A stretch of DNA of 64,000 nt, taken from IMG/VR virus record IMGVR_UViG_3300027896_000011, positions 1-64,000 of that record. One strand, given 5' to 3'. The notes below the pieces were generated by a model, which searched no databases, was not told the origin of the DNA, and saw only the letters and a list, made by a program, of their open reading frames with translations. The DNA comes from a virus. Shown here in pieces: positions 1 to 8,958 of the stretch; within the stretch, counting starts at the first letter, position 1; the number at the start of each line of letters is the position of its first letter. Both the position numbers and the translations under genes were made by a program.

Positions 1-176
1 TAGTTGGTGTAAGTGATGGTTTTAAATATGGCTATGCTCTTGGTGGGAATACAGGTGATGATGTCACCACAGCAGATAGAATAGTTTTTTCTACAGGAGT
101 AACTTCTGCTAATACTGTATCGAAACTTAGTCAAGCTCGTTATATTTTAGCTGGTGTAAGTGACCATACTGTGTAA
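1..176 (+). CDS. C-terminal end of a repeat-rich tail protein (partial)
   Basis: An open frame runs in from the left edge (first full codon at base 3) and stops with TAA at 174-176, giving the last 57 residues of a longer protein. The visible part has the phrase YILAGVSD near its end and a related VGVSDGFKYGYALGG at its start, so about two copies of one repeat are seen. Between them lies DRIVFSTGVTSANTVSKLSQ. This spacing resembles Kelch/propeller-like repeats in phage tail proteins. The next gene starts about 10 bases after the stop, which puts it in the same rightward transcript. Function beyond a likely virion or tail role cannot be told because the body of the protein is outside the window. 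Confidence 0.6.
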   Translation, partial: VGVSDGFKYGYALGGNTGDDVTTADRIVFSTGVTSANTVSKLSQARYILAGVSDHTV

Positions 177-186
177 AATAAAATTA

Positions 187-1326
187 ATGATAATAGATGA
201 CAAAACAAGACAGGCATTATTGCAGGCGTTTGATGATATTCAACAGCCTCGTACTCCATTTGCTTTAGAGAAGTTAGTGGTTGGAGCTAGGTTTACTATT
301 GAACAGCAGTATGCCCAATGCGTACTAGAAATGTCAATGGCGTATGATAACCTCAGACTTGCTAAACTCAATTGTCAAAAAAAAGAACTAGAAATACAAG
401 AGCTGCCTAACACATTAGTAGGTAAGATAGACCGAGAGATGAAAGAGATTGAACTAGAACAAACTCGACGGGCTATGCTGGGAGCATCACGAGAGTTCGC
501 ATTTCTTTTTAACATGTGGCAAAGCTTTCCTAAACGCTATACCCGTGAAGAGCTGAATGATGCCTCTCCTAGAGAGTTTCAACTTCGATTACAGACACAG
601 GCCCAGCAGGATTTAGCTGCCACTGGTCGAATCGGAGTCTCTAATCTAGAAGGTCTGCGCCAGATAGGCATGACTGAGTCATTAGTGTTGTCTTCAGCAG
701 ATCATGTACAAGTATTAGATAAAATTGAGCAGAAGTATTTGGCGGAAGGTAAATGTAAAATTCTAATAGGAATTCCAACTGAAAAGAAAATTGAGGGAGC
801 TGCCAGATGCCTAGAAGGCATAAGCTTCCCAGTTGGAGCTGAAATAAAATTATTCAATAACTATGGTAATCCTGTAGCTGATGCGTATAATTTCATAGTA
901 AGAGAAGCTCTTAATGATGATGCTGACTTGTTGATCACTGTCGAGGATGATACCTTTCCACAGGCTGATGCTCTTATTAGATTAGTAGAATTTGTAAGAA
1001 GCAATCCTCGAACTGCTGTTGGAGCTTGGTATCCAAGACGGGAAGAGTATAGACAAGGTGTGCATATTATTGTAGGCAAAAATGAACGAGGACCTTTGCC
1101 GGATGACGGAAAGGTCCATGAGGTCTATACTTTAGCTATGGGCTGCTCAGTTTATCCTGTTCAAATGTTCCGGGAAATACAAGGACCATGGTTTAAAACC
1201 TCTCCACAGTTATCTCAAGATAGTTATTTTAGTCAGTTAGCTAGAGAAGCTGGTTGGAAATTGTTTGTAGATACGAATATTAAGTGTAAGCATATTGATC
1301 GGAATACTGGTAAAGTTTACGAATGA
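187..1326 (+). CDS. Glycosyltransferase (GT-A fold type) with N-terminal coiled coil
   Basis: The 379-residue product has a helical, charged N-terminal half (about residues 40-110, likely coiled coil). Its C-terminal half looks like a GT-A glycosyltransferase: a strand followed by the acidic triad E253-D254-D255 (in LLITVEDDTFP), the usual metal and nucleotide-sugar site, and a late segment QDSYFSQLAREAGWKL followed by a conserved-looking His (CKHID), as in family 2 enzymes. It would move a sugar from a nucleotide-sugar donor to an unknown acceptor, such as phage DNA, a virion protein or a host glycan. An upstream GTG at 160 is possible but overlaps the preceding gene; ATG 187 is preferred although no clear ribosome site precedes it. 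Genes downstream are virion genes. Confidence 0.7.
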   Translation: MIIDDKTRQALLQAFDDIQQPRTPFALEKLVVGARFTIEQQYAQCVLEMSMAYDNLRLAKLNCQKKELEIQELPNTLVGKIDREMKEIELEQTRRAMLGASREFAFLFNMWQSFPKRYTREELNDASPREFQLRLQTQAQQDLAATGRIGVSNLEGLRQIGMTESLVLSSADHVQVLDKIEQKYLAEGKCKILIGIPTEKKIEGAARCLEGISFPVGAEIKLFNNYGNPVADAYNFIVREALNDDADLLITVEDDTFPQADALIRLVEFVRSNPRTAVGAWYPRREEYRQGVHIIVGKNERGPLPDDGKVHEVYTLAMGCSVYPVQMFREIQGPWFKTSPQLSQDSYFSQLAREAGWKLFVDTNIKCKHIDRNTGKVYE

Positions 1327-1344
1327 ATATAGTGAGGTGAGCCT

Positions 1345-2052
1345 GTGCCAGGTAAAGATTCATATGGAACAGCTGGAAAATGGGTTCATAACAGGGCGCA
1401 TAGGCTTATGGCAGAAAGTGAAGTGCCTAAGCATATAGCGTATGCCATTGCCACCCAACAAGGACATAAGATCGGTAAGACACCTAAAGGGCATAGAACT
1501 AGAGAGGGTGTAATGGAAGCTAAACAAAAATACACAGCTCCCAAGTCGGAGTATCAAAAGACAGCAATGATTGCTGGGTTTTTGGATGAGATGGATAAGA
1601 TTGCTTTTGATGCCGCTACAGCTATGGAGGCCTTTGGTGTTCCTGGAGCTTTATGGGAGGGGCATCATAAGGGTGGATTAAAGGGGATGGCTACTACGGG
1701 GCTTGGTGCTGTAGGTGGTTTAGGTGCGGGTATGCTGGCATCACATTATGTTAAGAAGTTAACTGGTGGGCAGTGGGGGACTAACCATCCAATATTAAAG
1801 ACTATAGCTGATGCAGCACCTATTGGAATGGGTGGAGTTCTTGGTGGAGCTCTTGGTGGGCATTATACAAAAAAAATAGGACACGTAACTAAAGAGGCAT
1901 CTCTTGCTACAGAGTTACTTCTTAAGTCTGTTAAAAATGCACCTATAGCCATTCATGAAAAGAAGAATATAGAGCGGCTTCCTGAACGGATAGAGAGGGT
2001 AGAGTACGCACTTAGGAATAACGTCCCTATGGGTCTTGTTCCTATGCCATAG
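1345..2052 (+). CDS. Glycine-zipper virion protein
   Basis: Starts at GTG 1345 with a good upstream site (gtgaggtga). The 235-residue product begins with a basic segment (about residues 1-60) ending in KIGKTPKGHRT, a pattern I associate with small conserved domains in phage structural proteins. It then has LDEMDKIA and two glycine-rich stretches, around residues 111-130 and 158-175, with GxxxG spacing (GAVGGLGAGM, GGVLGGALGG). Such stretches can pack as membrane-inserting helices, so a role in a genome-ejection channel or membrane contact is possible. This is inference; no enzyme motif is seen. A second protein with the same type of glycine zippers is encoded just before the portal (43447-44292). 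It lies between the glycosyltransferase and ligase genes in one rightward operon. Confidence 0.5.
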   Translation: MPGKDSYGTAGKWVHNRAHRLMAESEVPKHIAYAIATQQGHKIGKTPKGHRTREGVMEAKQKYTAPKSEYQKTAMIAGFLDEMDKIAFDAATAMEAFGVPGALWEGHHKGGLKGMATTGLGAVGGLGAGMLASHYVKKLTGGQWGTNHPILKTIADAAPIGMGGVLGGALGGHYTKKIGHVTKEASLATELLLKSVKNAPIAIHEKKNIERLPERIERVEYALRNNVPMGLVPMP

Positions 2053-2054
2053 GT

Positions 2055-3977
2055 ATGTCTGTGTTGCCAGCAGACCATATAATGAGGAAACTGGCTGTTC
2101 AGGTTTTGACAGCCAAAAATGAGTTTGCTCCTGGTATACCGATAGCTAGAGAAACAAAGGTTATCCCTTATGTCTCTCCAGATAGCCCAGAAACTTGGCA
2201 TATTTCCACGCAAATTCATGAGGCTGAGAAGGCTGGTAGGCATCTTGATCTACGTCTCGTGTCTCCTGATAATGATGCTCATTCTTGGGCTATTCCTGCT
2301 GGTGAATTACCTAAACCTGGTCATAAAGTTCTTGCTATTAAGCAGCCTACGCATACTAAGGAGTACGCGGCCAGAAAAGGTACCTTTCAGATCGAAGAAG
2401 GATACGGAAAAGGAACTGTAACCTCTTCTGGTTTAGTTCCTGTAGAAGTAGTGAGGTCTAAACCTGGGCATATTCGTTTTAATCTATATGGCGGAAGAGG
2501 TATACAAGAGTTCAATTTAATTGATACTCCGAAGGGTACTCTTCTTCATAACATTACGTCTACTGCAGAGTCAGGTGTTCGTGGAGATAAAGGGCAGCCA
2601 ATACCGAATGCCAAACCGGATTATAAAGAGTTAAATACTGGTTCGGTGCGATTTGATAATCCTGAGGAAGTACATCAAGCAAAGGTAGATGGCGCTCATT
2701 GTACGGTTCACTTACGTCCTGATGCACCAGTCAAGGTGTTTTCTTTCAGGCCTACAGAGCGAGAGTCAGGGGTTATAGAGCATACCCATAAGCTTCCTAA
2801 TTACCGCAGTTTGATAGCTCCAAAGGAGTTGGCAGGCACTGTACTGCGTGGGGAACTTTATGGGGTAGACACAGCCACGAATCGTTCTCTCCCTGCAGAG
2901 ACGACGGGAGGGCTTTTGAATGCTTCTGTATGGAATAGTAGGGAGAAGCAAAAAGAGCTAGGGGCTGTTTTGAGACCTACTATTTTTGATGTGGTACGTT
3001 ATAAGGGTAAGGTAGTAGAAAATGCTCCGTATTCAGAGAAGTTGAGGATATTGGAAGAGGTACAGTCCAAGGTGCCTCGTTTACAGCTTCCACCTACAGC
3101 TCGAGATACAGCGGAGAAGGTGAAGTTATTTGGGCAGATACAAAGTGGGCAGCATCCAGTTACTTCAGAGGGTGTGATTATATGGAATCTTAATGATTCC
3201 CGCCCTACGAAAGCTAAATTTAGACCTGATGTAGATGTTGAGGTTGTGGGTGTGACTAAGGGGGAAGGGAAGCATGAAGGGCGTATTGGGGCTTTGCAGG
3301 TGCGGTTGCCTGGTAAGGATGCTATTACTCATGTGGGTACTGGGTTTTCTGATACACTGCGGGAGGATATTGCAAAAGACCCGCAGAAGTATATTGGTAG
3401 AGTAGCTAAGGTTCATACTATGCAAGTATTCCCAAGTGGCAAGCTTCGAGCTCCTTCTTTTGGAGGTTGGCATCTCGAGAAGGGAAAGGAAGCTAGTATA
3501 GTTAAAGAAGGGTCGGATAAGTTAAACATAGCAGCTTATGTGATTGGTCCATCTGGGGCAGGGAAGACAACTTATGTAAAGCAGCATTATCCAGCGGATA
3601 AGTATTTCATTCTTCATAGTGATAGGTACGCTAGGAAGCGTTCTAACGATACTGTTTCTATAGATTGGGAGAAAGCTTTATTGGATGGACAGATGTCTGG
3701 AAAGCCTATTGTGATAGATTCTTACCACACTAATTCAGATCTTATGAAGTTGGCTAAAGAGAAGATTCTTTTAGATCCGGGTAAGGTAATAACTCTTAGT
3801 CAGCTTATAAGCCGTAGAAAAAAATCTCTTAATGGTGTATACAAATACTCACCAGAAGAGAAGCTCGAACGATTTAATAAGAAAGCACGACCTACTGCAG
3901 AAACTCTTGGATTTAAAGAGAAGACTGCCACTATTCGTACTTTAGCGGAAAGAGTATTAAGGGGTCATCATGTCTAA
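2055..3977 (+). CDS. Phosphoesterase - ATP-dependent DNA ligase - P-loop kinase fusion
   Basis: Three modules lie in one 640-residue chain. Residues about 45-135 match the LigD-type 3'-phosphoesterase: H55, then RHLDLRL (H63, D65, R67), SWAIP, and H100-Y104 before GYGKGTV. Residues about 195-470 are an ATP-dependent ligase: motif I KVDG with K210 as the AMP-accepting lysine, RGELYG (266-270), IFDVVRYKGK (310-319), EGVI (372-375), KAKF (386-389), and an OB-fold region ending near 470. Residues about 490-615 form a P-loop kinase: GPSGAGKT (498-505) and HSDRYARKR (521-529), like the T4 polynucleotide kinase D..R motif. One protein could therefore clean 3' ends, phosphorylate 5' ends and seal breaks. 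The kinase substrate is inferred. The frame overlaps the next gene by 8 bases. Confidence 0.85.
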   Translation: MSVLPADHIMRKLAVQVLTAKNEFAPGIPIARETKVIPYVSPDSPETWHISTQIHEAEKAGRHLDLRLVSPDNDAHSWAIPAGELPKPGHKVLAIKQPTHTKEYAARKGTFQIEEGYGKGTVTSSGLVPVEVVRSKPGHIRFNLYGGRGIQEFNLIDTPKGTLLHNITSTAESGVRGDKGQPIPNAKPDYKELNTGSVRFDNPEEVHQAKVDGAHCTVHLRPDAPVKVFSFRPTERESGVIEHTHKLPNYRSLIAPKELAGTVLRGELYGVDTATNRSLPAETTGGLLNASVWNSREKQKELGAVLRPTIFDVVRYKGKVVENAPYSEKLRILEEVQSKVPRLQLPPTARDTAEKVKLFGQIQSGQHPVTSEGVIIWNLNDSRPTKAKFRPDVDVEVVGVTKGEGKHEGRIGALQVRLPGKDAITHVGTGFSDTLREDIAKDPQKYIGRVAKVHTMQVFPSGKLRAPSFGGWHLEKGKEASIVKEGSDKLNIAAYVIGPSGAGKTTYVKQHYPADKYFILHSDRYARKRSNDTVSIDWEKALLDGQMSGKPIVIDSYHTNSDLMKLAKEKILLDPGKVITLSQLISRRKKSLNGVYKYSPEEKLERFNKKARPTAETLGFKEKTATIRTLAERVLRGHHV

Positions 3978-4926
3978 TCCAGAGACAGTATCCATTATCA
4001 CCACAGATCAAGATGACGCTCCTGTATCTGGCGTGCTAGTTCGTGTTTTTGATTCTACTGGTACCTCATTTATCACTCAGCAATATTCAGCCATGGTAGG
4101 CGGTAATGCTGTTGCAGAGTTTACGTTGAATGGAAGTACTACACCTATTGTTTATACGATCAGAATGTCTAAAACTGGTGTAGCTTTCGACGGCTCACTA
4201 GGAGACTCAAGTAAATCTCCTCAATCTATTTCCGTTTATAGTCCACCTGGAACAGGCACACAGAATGTATTTAAAGTTGTGTGTGAGACTTTTGTTCGTC
4301 CTACTGCTCCAGACCCATTCATTTGTCGCTGCAGTGGTTTCTTTAAGGACATTACTGGTAATCCATTAGTATCTTTACCTATCCGGTTTATTAATGAGTT
4401 TGGACCTACGGTAGTGAGCGGATCTGCGGTACTTGGTGAAGGCATTGATATGGAAACAGATAAATACGGATATATGTCGATAGACTTATATCGTAAAGGT
4501 CTGTATATGGCTTGGGTAACTAGTGTGCAAGCTACGGATAATGATAGTGAGCATGCTATAGGTTTTCCTAGGTATATGATGGTGCCAGATCAATCCAGTG
4601 CAGATTTGCCTACATTGCTATTCCCAGTAGTAAATAGTGTAACAATTACACCTGATCCGATCAATTTGTCTGTAAATCAAAACGTAATCCCTACTGTAGT
4701 AGTGACTTCGGATGATGGACGTACTTTGATAGGTACTGCTTGTGATGACGTGTATTACGATATTGTGGATAAAACAATAGCTAGTTTAAGCGTTCAATTA
4801 GATAAACTCACTATACTCGGTGTTCAAACTGGAACTACTCAGTTGACGGCAATAAGAAAAGACCAGAGTATAGTGAAAATGCCAATAGTGCCGATATTAG
4901 ATCCAGTTACTATTACAGTTACTTGA
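3970..4926 (+). CDS. Virion protein with Ig-like domains
   Basis: The 318-residue product is rich in Ser, Thr, Val and Gly and predicted to be mostly beta strands. The N-terminal part (VSIITTDQDDAPVSGVLVRVF) looks like a carboxypeptidase-regulatory or Ig-like fold. The last 90 residues (SVTITPDPINLSVNQN, then DKTIASLSV and GVQTGTTQLTA) resemble a bacterial Ig-like group 2 (BIG2) domain. Such domains are common in phage tail and baseplate decoration proteins, where they mediate weak surface binding. It starts 8 bases inside the ligase gene and is followed by a short gene and then large baseplate genes, so a tail or baseplate location is likely. No catalytic motif is visible. Confidence 0.55.
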   Translation: MSNPETVSIITTDQDDAPVSGVLVRVFDSTGTSFITQQYSAMVGGNAVAEFTLNGSTTPIVYTIRMSKTGVAFDGSLGDSSKSPQSISVYSPPGTGTQNVFKVVCETFVRPTAPDPFICRCSGFFKDITGNPLVSLPIRFINEFGPTVVSGSAVLGEGIDMETDKYGYMSIDLYRKGLYMAWVTSVQATDNDSEHAIGFPRYMMVPDQSSADLPTLLFPVVNSVTITPDPINLSVNQNVIPTVVVTSDDGRTLIGTACDDVYYDIVDKTIASLSVQLDKLTILGVQTGTTQLTAIRKDQSIVKMPIVPILDPVTITVT

Positions 4927-4933
4927 GGTGATA

Positions 4934-5248
4934 ATGCTGATTTATGTACAACCTGTTTGTCCTGGCGGCCATGCTGAGATGCTACTTTGGGCGGCAGTAA
5001 TACGACGAGCTGCGCTAGATATAGCTTTGTATAAAGGTACAAAACGACGAAATTTTAAAAAGATTTGGGATGATGCTTATCGTTGGATATTTTCTGAGGA
5101 TACAGGGTACGAGAACTCATTCGTTAATGTCTGTTTTTGGTTAAATCAAAGACCAAATGAGCTGAGAAAGAATATTCTGGAATTAAGAAAAGAGGACGTA
5201 CGAAAGTACGATATGATTGAACGTTATGGACGCGTCCACTCTAGCTGA
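4934..5248 (+). CDS. Small conserved-looking helical protein, function unknown
   Basis: A 104-residue product. ATG 4934 follows a close GAGGTGA ribosome site; the in-frame GTG at 4928 would fall inside that site and is less likely. The protein has a helical start with AALDIALYKG, a segment WDDAYRWIFSEDTGYENSF, then VCFWLNQRPNELRKNILELR and KEDVRKYD. The second half resembles a short helix-turn-helix with paired basic and acidic residues, so DNA or protein binding is possible. I do not recognise a named family. It sits between two structural genes, and its last 23 bases overlap the start of the next gene. Confidence 0.6.
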   Translation: MLIYVQPVCPGGHAEMLLWAAVIRRAALDIALYKGTKRRNFKKIWDDAYRWIFSEDTGYENSFVNVCFWLNQRPNELRKNILELRKEDVRKYDMIERYGRVHSS

Positions 5249-7916
5249 AGAAGTAGAAGCTGCTGTACAAAAGTTTGTACAAAATGCTGTTGTAGTAAAC
5301 AAGGATACCCTTGGGCCTATCGACGTATCATCTCGTTTCGATGAGGTGATGCAATTATTCGCATCTACTCTTATTTTCGATCCAAACGCGTTATTTTATT
5401 TGATCTACTTGGCGTCTAATAAGTTGTGTGCAGATACTATATCGGCTTTAGCATTATTGACAGATGTGCAGACGGCTATAGATGAGATCAACCGGAAGAC
5501 AACTAAAATATCACAAACAACTTTATTAGGTGATGCTGCAGCTGCGCTTACGGTTATGAGTTCTATATTGGCTCAGAATTCAGCAGTAAGCACTCCGCCG
5601 TATGAGCGGTATGTTGCCGCTATAGATAAGTTTAGGGATGTGTCTTTAAAAGACAATATTCGTGACAAGAGTGGTGAGGTTCCTGTTATTGTAAGGTCCG
5701 CACCAGAGGCCAAGTTATCAGCCGTATCATCTTTATCCGGGTTAAGGTCGGCATATCCAGAGCTGTTAGCTAGGGCTGATGTATTACTGACAATGGTTGA
5801 TCAGTATACTGCTTTAAATTTACCGGCTATTTCTTTATTGCAGTCATTGCAAAAAGCCCGGCAAGATTTGATTACGCTGCAACAGGCTCTAGAAAGCCCA
5901 ACAGCAACAGAAGATCAAAAAATTGCCATGTCTAGAGACGCCTATTTGCGTATAACTGCAGGTAAGGCAGTAGTAACTAATTTACGCGGAGTGAAGAAAC
6001 CTACAGATTTGAGAATGGTATCAACTGCTCCTAACGTCGTTCCAGCAATGACTGGTTCTGTAGTGATACCTAGTGCGCCTGGTGCATTTGTTCCTGCTAC
6101 TGTACAGACGGCAGTAACAACGACAGGTTGGTCTATCACTGCGGGGATAAACGATACAATAATTATTGCGGAAGATGGAAATACAGCAACAACGTATACT
6201 ATTCCTGTAGCTGGTTTTCCTTCAATAACTAGCTTTGGTAACTCAAGTACATACCCAATTTATGGTAATGCCCCTGCGGTTATTACTACTGCAGTAGGAC
6301 CTTTTAATATACCGTCAATTAACGCTACGTTTTATGTAACTGTAGATGGTATGCTCTTTGCTGGGTCTATTACTCAAGGATCATCAGTAACTGCTGATAG
6401 TGTGGCACTTAGTTTGAGCTTACTTCAGTCAGTAAATACAGTTGGTTTTGCTTATGTATTACAGAGTTACGTTTCTATCTCTAGTGTTGGTGGAAAAGTA
6501 ACGATTAGTTCTATTGGTTCAGGTCTGCATAGTATTCAGGTGTCTGATAATGATCAGGATGGCGTCAGTAAACATAGATACTTAACTAGTTTAGGAATTA
6601 CAGTTACTAATGCCACTAGTACTGTTGCAAACAATGAATTGTGTATTGACAATCTTAACCCATTAGTGTCTTTAGGTACGATTTCGAGGAGCACCCCTAA
6701 TGTACCTATAGTGGTTGAGAAGATAAACACATGGGCGTCTACGAATAATTTACCGTATTTTGCCTCATCTGTGTATTTGACTCATGATCCTGATGAGTCT
6801 CCAATGAGGTTTAAGATCACTAAAAATGTAGCTGGTACTCAATCTATAACTATGACGTTACCCGCAGATTCTAATAGGGGTACAGTAGCAGCTGCGTATG
6901 CGTTACTTGGATTTTATGAGGGGCAGACTGATAGTTCTACATCTATATCAGCTGCGGAACTTGCTACAGTTATAAATGATCAGAATAAAGTCACAGCTAC
7001 TGTAGTTAAGGGAGTAGGAGGAGAATACGTTAAGATAGCATCTAAATCTACGGGGTTAAATACAGAGCTGGTTATAGGAGCGGGTACTGCCAATAGTACA
7101 TTGGGTTTAGTTGCTGGGGTGTATAAAGGAACTACTACAGGGTTTACTGCTTATTTATCTGGGAAGGCACAAGATCCTATAGACTATGATGTAATAATGG
7201 GAGATGTGTTTTATTTTCCGGAGAATAGTGAAAAGTCACACGGAACTATTACTTCGATCACCGGTAATGTGATAAATATAGACCCTCCCTTTTCTACTAG
7301 TGATGACGTTACTTCTTTTAAAATAGAGAGTGGCGATTATATTAAATATTTAGCTTTTGTAGGCACAATGAATGCAGCAGAAGAGAAAAGATCAACAACA
7401 AAATACGAAAGTAATACACTTGAACTAGATCGATTGATGAATCCACTGCTTCAGGCAAAAATGCCTATTGAGTCACAGGTAACTGATGCAGAGAATGGTG
7501 CAAAAGTATTACAGGGGGTGCTTGAGCAGTTAAGAGATGCACTAAAGGGATATGTCATTAATCGAGTGCCGCGTATAGACGCATGTGTTAATATGTTACG
7601 TGAGCGTGGATTAGATAGAGCGTACGATACGTTAATGCGTGGGGACTTAATTAATTTCTTCTCGTATGATAAAGATGAAGCAGCTACAGCGGCATATATG
7701 CTTAAGACTATGCGTGTATTAGCGCAGCAAGATTTGCCAATATCGAAGATAAGTGAGACGTTAGACGACACAGTATTACAGTCATCTGCCATAACCAGTG
7801 ATGCTAATTTTGATTTTAGTGATAGGGATAATGAGAATTTGAAGCTATTAGGATCTGTACCGGACCTTGATACAGATACTACCGTACCCGCTAACTACTT
7901 TAAGAGTACATACTGA
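5226..7916 (+). CDS. Large virion protein, probably baseplate or tail
   Basis: An 896-residue product. ATG 5226 is chosen over an in-frame TTG at 5217. The first 270 residues are helical (VEAAVQKFVQNAVVV, LLQSLQKARQDLITLQQAL). The middle, about 290-700, is Thr/Ser/Val/Gly-rich and beta-like with many small residues (for example YPIYGNAPAVITTAVGPF). The last 200 return to helices (ENGAKVLQGVLEQLRDAL). This helix-beta-helix plan with a large central beta insert resembles the neighbouring baseplate proteins. It stops in the TGATG overlap with the next gene. I cannot assign a specific T4 or P2 counterpart; position just before the gp25-like and J-like genes suggests a baseplate wedge or tail-tube-adaptor role. 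Confidence 0.6.
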   Translation: MDASTLAEEVEAAVQKFVQNAVVVNKDTLGPIDVSSRFDEVMQLFASTLIFDPNALFYLIYLASNKLCADTISALALLTDVQTAIDEINRKTTKISQTTLLGDAAAALTVMSSILAQNSAVSTPPYERYVAAIDKFRDVSLKDNIRDKSGEVPVIVRSAPEAKLSAVSSLSGLRSAYPELLARADVLLTMVDQYTALNLPAISLLQSLQKARQDLITLQQALESPTATEDQKIAMSRDAYLRITAGKAVVTNLRGVKKPTDLRMVSTAPNVVPAMTGSVVIPSAPGAFVPATVQTAVTTTGWSITAGINDTIIIAEDGNTATTYTIPVAGFPSITSFGNSSTYPIYGNAPAVITTAVGPFNIPSINATFYVTVDGMLFAGSITQGSSVTADSVALSLSLLQSVNTVGFAYVLQSYVSISSVGGKVTISSIGSGLHSIQVSDNDQDGVSKHRYLTSLGITVTNATSTVANNELCIDNLNPLVSLGTISRSTPNVPIVVEKINTWASTNNLPYFASSVYLTHDPDESPMRFKITKNVAGTQSITMTLPADSNRGTVAAAYALLGFYEGQTDSSTSISAAELATVINDQNKVTATVVKGVGGEYVKIASKSTGLNTELVIGAGTANSTLGLVAGVYKGTTTGFTAYLSGKAQDPIDYDVIMGDVFYFPENSEKSHGTITSITGNVINIDPPFSTSDDVTSFKIESGDYIKYLAFVGTMNAAEEKRSTTKYESNTLELDRLMNPLLQAKMPIESQVTDAENGAKVLQGVLEQLRDALKGYVINRVPRIDACVNMLRERGLDRAYDTLMRGDLINFFSYDKDEAATAAYMLKTMRVLAQQDLPISKISETLDDTVLQSSAITSDANFDFSDRDNENLKLLGSVPDLDTDTTVPANYFKSTY

Positions 7917-8308
7917 TGTCTAAACAAGCAAGCGTTTCATACACTTCTAGTGGAGAAGTATCCGTAAATTACGGAGAAGGAACAACTGGGGATACGGCTC
8001 TTAATCTAGAAATGCGTCGGATGATCAGTGACGCGTATGTGTTTGTCAGGGGTAATGATTGGAATAAATATGCAGCTAATCTAAGTTATGAGGAGTTGTT
8101 GGCATTAGCTATTGATCGTATTGATGGTAGCCAACAAATGGGCAATACTCGTGCTACTAGACTGGATAGAATAACTCGTATAAAGAATGATATAGCAACT
8201 GCGGTAACTACGGTAAAGAAGAAGCCACCAAGTGCATGGGGCTTTGCGGCTTATGATCAAGAACAAGAAGTAAGTAATGTGAATACAGCAGAAAATGAGA
8301 CACCTTAG
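7916..8308 (+). CDS. Small virion-cluster protein, function unknown
   Basis: A 130-residue product whose ATG overlaps the previous stop (TGATG), a sign of coupled translation. It has a beta-like, Ser/Thr-rich start (SVSYTSSGEVSVNYGEG), a helical middle (LEMRRMISDAYVFVRG and LSYEELLALAIDRIDG), then TRIKNDIATAVTTVKKKPPS and an acidic tail. No cysteine motif, signal peptide or membrane segment is seen. It is located directly ahead of the gp25-like gene with a 2-base gap and is probably a baseplate or assembly component. Confidence 0.55.
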   Translation: MSKQASVSYTSSGEVSVNYGEGTTGDTALNLEMRRMISDAYVFVRGNDWNKYAANLSYEELLALAIDRIDGSQQMGNTRATRLDRITRIKNDIATAVTTVKKKPPSAWGFAAYDQEQEVSNVNTAENETP

Positions 8309-8310
8309 TT

Positions 8311-8958
8311 ATGGATTTACAATTTATACAGTTCAGTGATTCTTTGCCTCTTACCGGGGTTCAAGAAGTACCAAATATGGTACCTAGGTCTCTTTTGGTA
8401 CATGGTACAGATTTGACTAGTGCTATAGAGGTCCGGGTAAATGGAGATACCTCACCATCTTTTGTAGTAGCCAACTCTGGGACTATTGTTGCTCAAGTAC
8501 CTTCTAGTTCGGCGGGTAGACTGGTAACAGACGTAGTGGTAGTGAGCTCTGATTTTACTGCGTCTCTTAGAAGCATCATAGATTTTAAGATTGGCAATTA
8601 CCCCAAAAAAGTATCAGGTGTAAAAGCTCTGATGCAGACGTGGCTCAAAATACTGCTTACGACTCCAGGATATGATTCTTTTACACAGAATTTAGGTGGT
8701 GCAGCGCAACAATACATAGGTGGACAGTATTCTGGTGGTGGTGATGCTGTTAGTGCTTCTTTTTCTATGGCAGTACAACAAGCTACTAAGCAGGTATTAG
8801 CTCTTCAATCTACTAGAGTTGGAATTCCAGATGATGAACGGCTGATAGGTACTGAGCTTATGGGTTTTACTTTCGATCCTGAGTACTCTGGCCTATTGGC
8901 AAGAGTAGCTATATACACTCAAGCTGGCAATAGAGCAATAGCCAATATGGAGCTATAG
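8311..8958 (+). CDS. gp25-like baseplate wedge protein with N-terminal Ig/TIG-like domain
   Basis: A 215-residue product. Residues 1-95 look like a beta-sandwich of the TIG/IPT type (SLLVHGTDLTSAIEVRVNG). Residues about 100-215 fit the T4 gp25 / P2 gpW family plan: LKILLTTPGYDSF followed by LGG, a helix AVQQATKQVLALQ, DERLIG, and a terminal strand pair ending in YTQAGNRAIANMEL. In that family the protein is a baseplate wedge part that helps trigger sheath assembly. The next gene, with no gap, is a J-like baseplate protein, which is the usual neighbour. The fused N-terminal domain is not usual for the family. Confidence 0.65.
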   Translation: MDLQFIQFSDSLPLTGVQEVPNMVPRSLLVHGTDLTSAIEVRVNGDTSPSFVVANSGTIVAQVPSSSAGRLVTDVVVVSSDFTASLRSIIDFKIGNYPKKVSGVKALMQTWLKILLTTPGYDSFTQNLGGAAQQYIGGQYSGGGDAVSASFSMAVQQATKQVLALQSTRVGIPDDERLIGTELMGFTFDPEYSGLLARVAIYTQAGNRAIANMEL

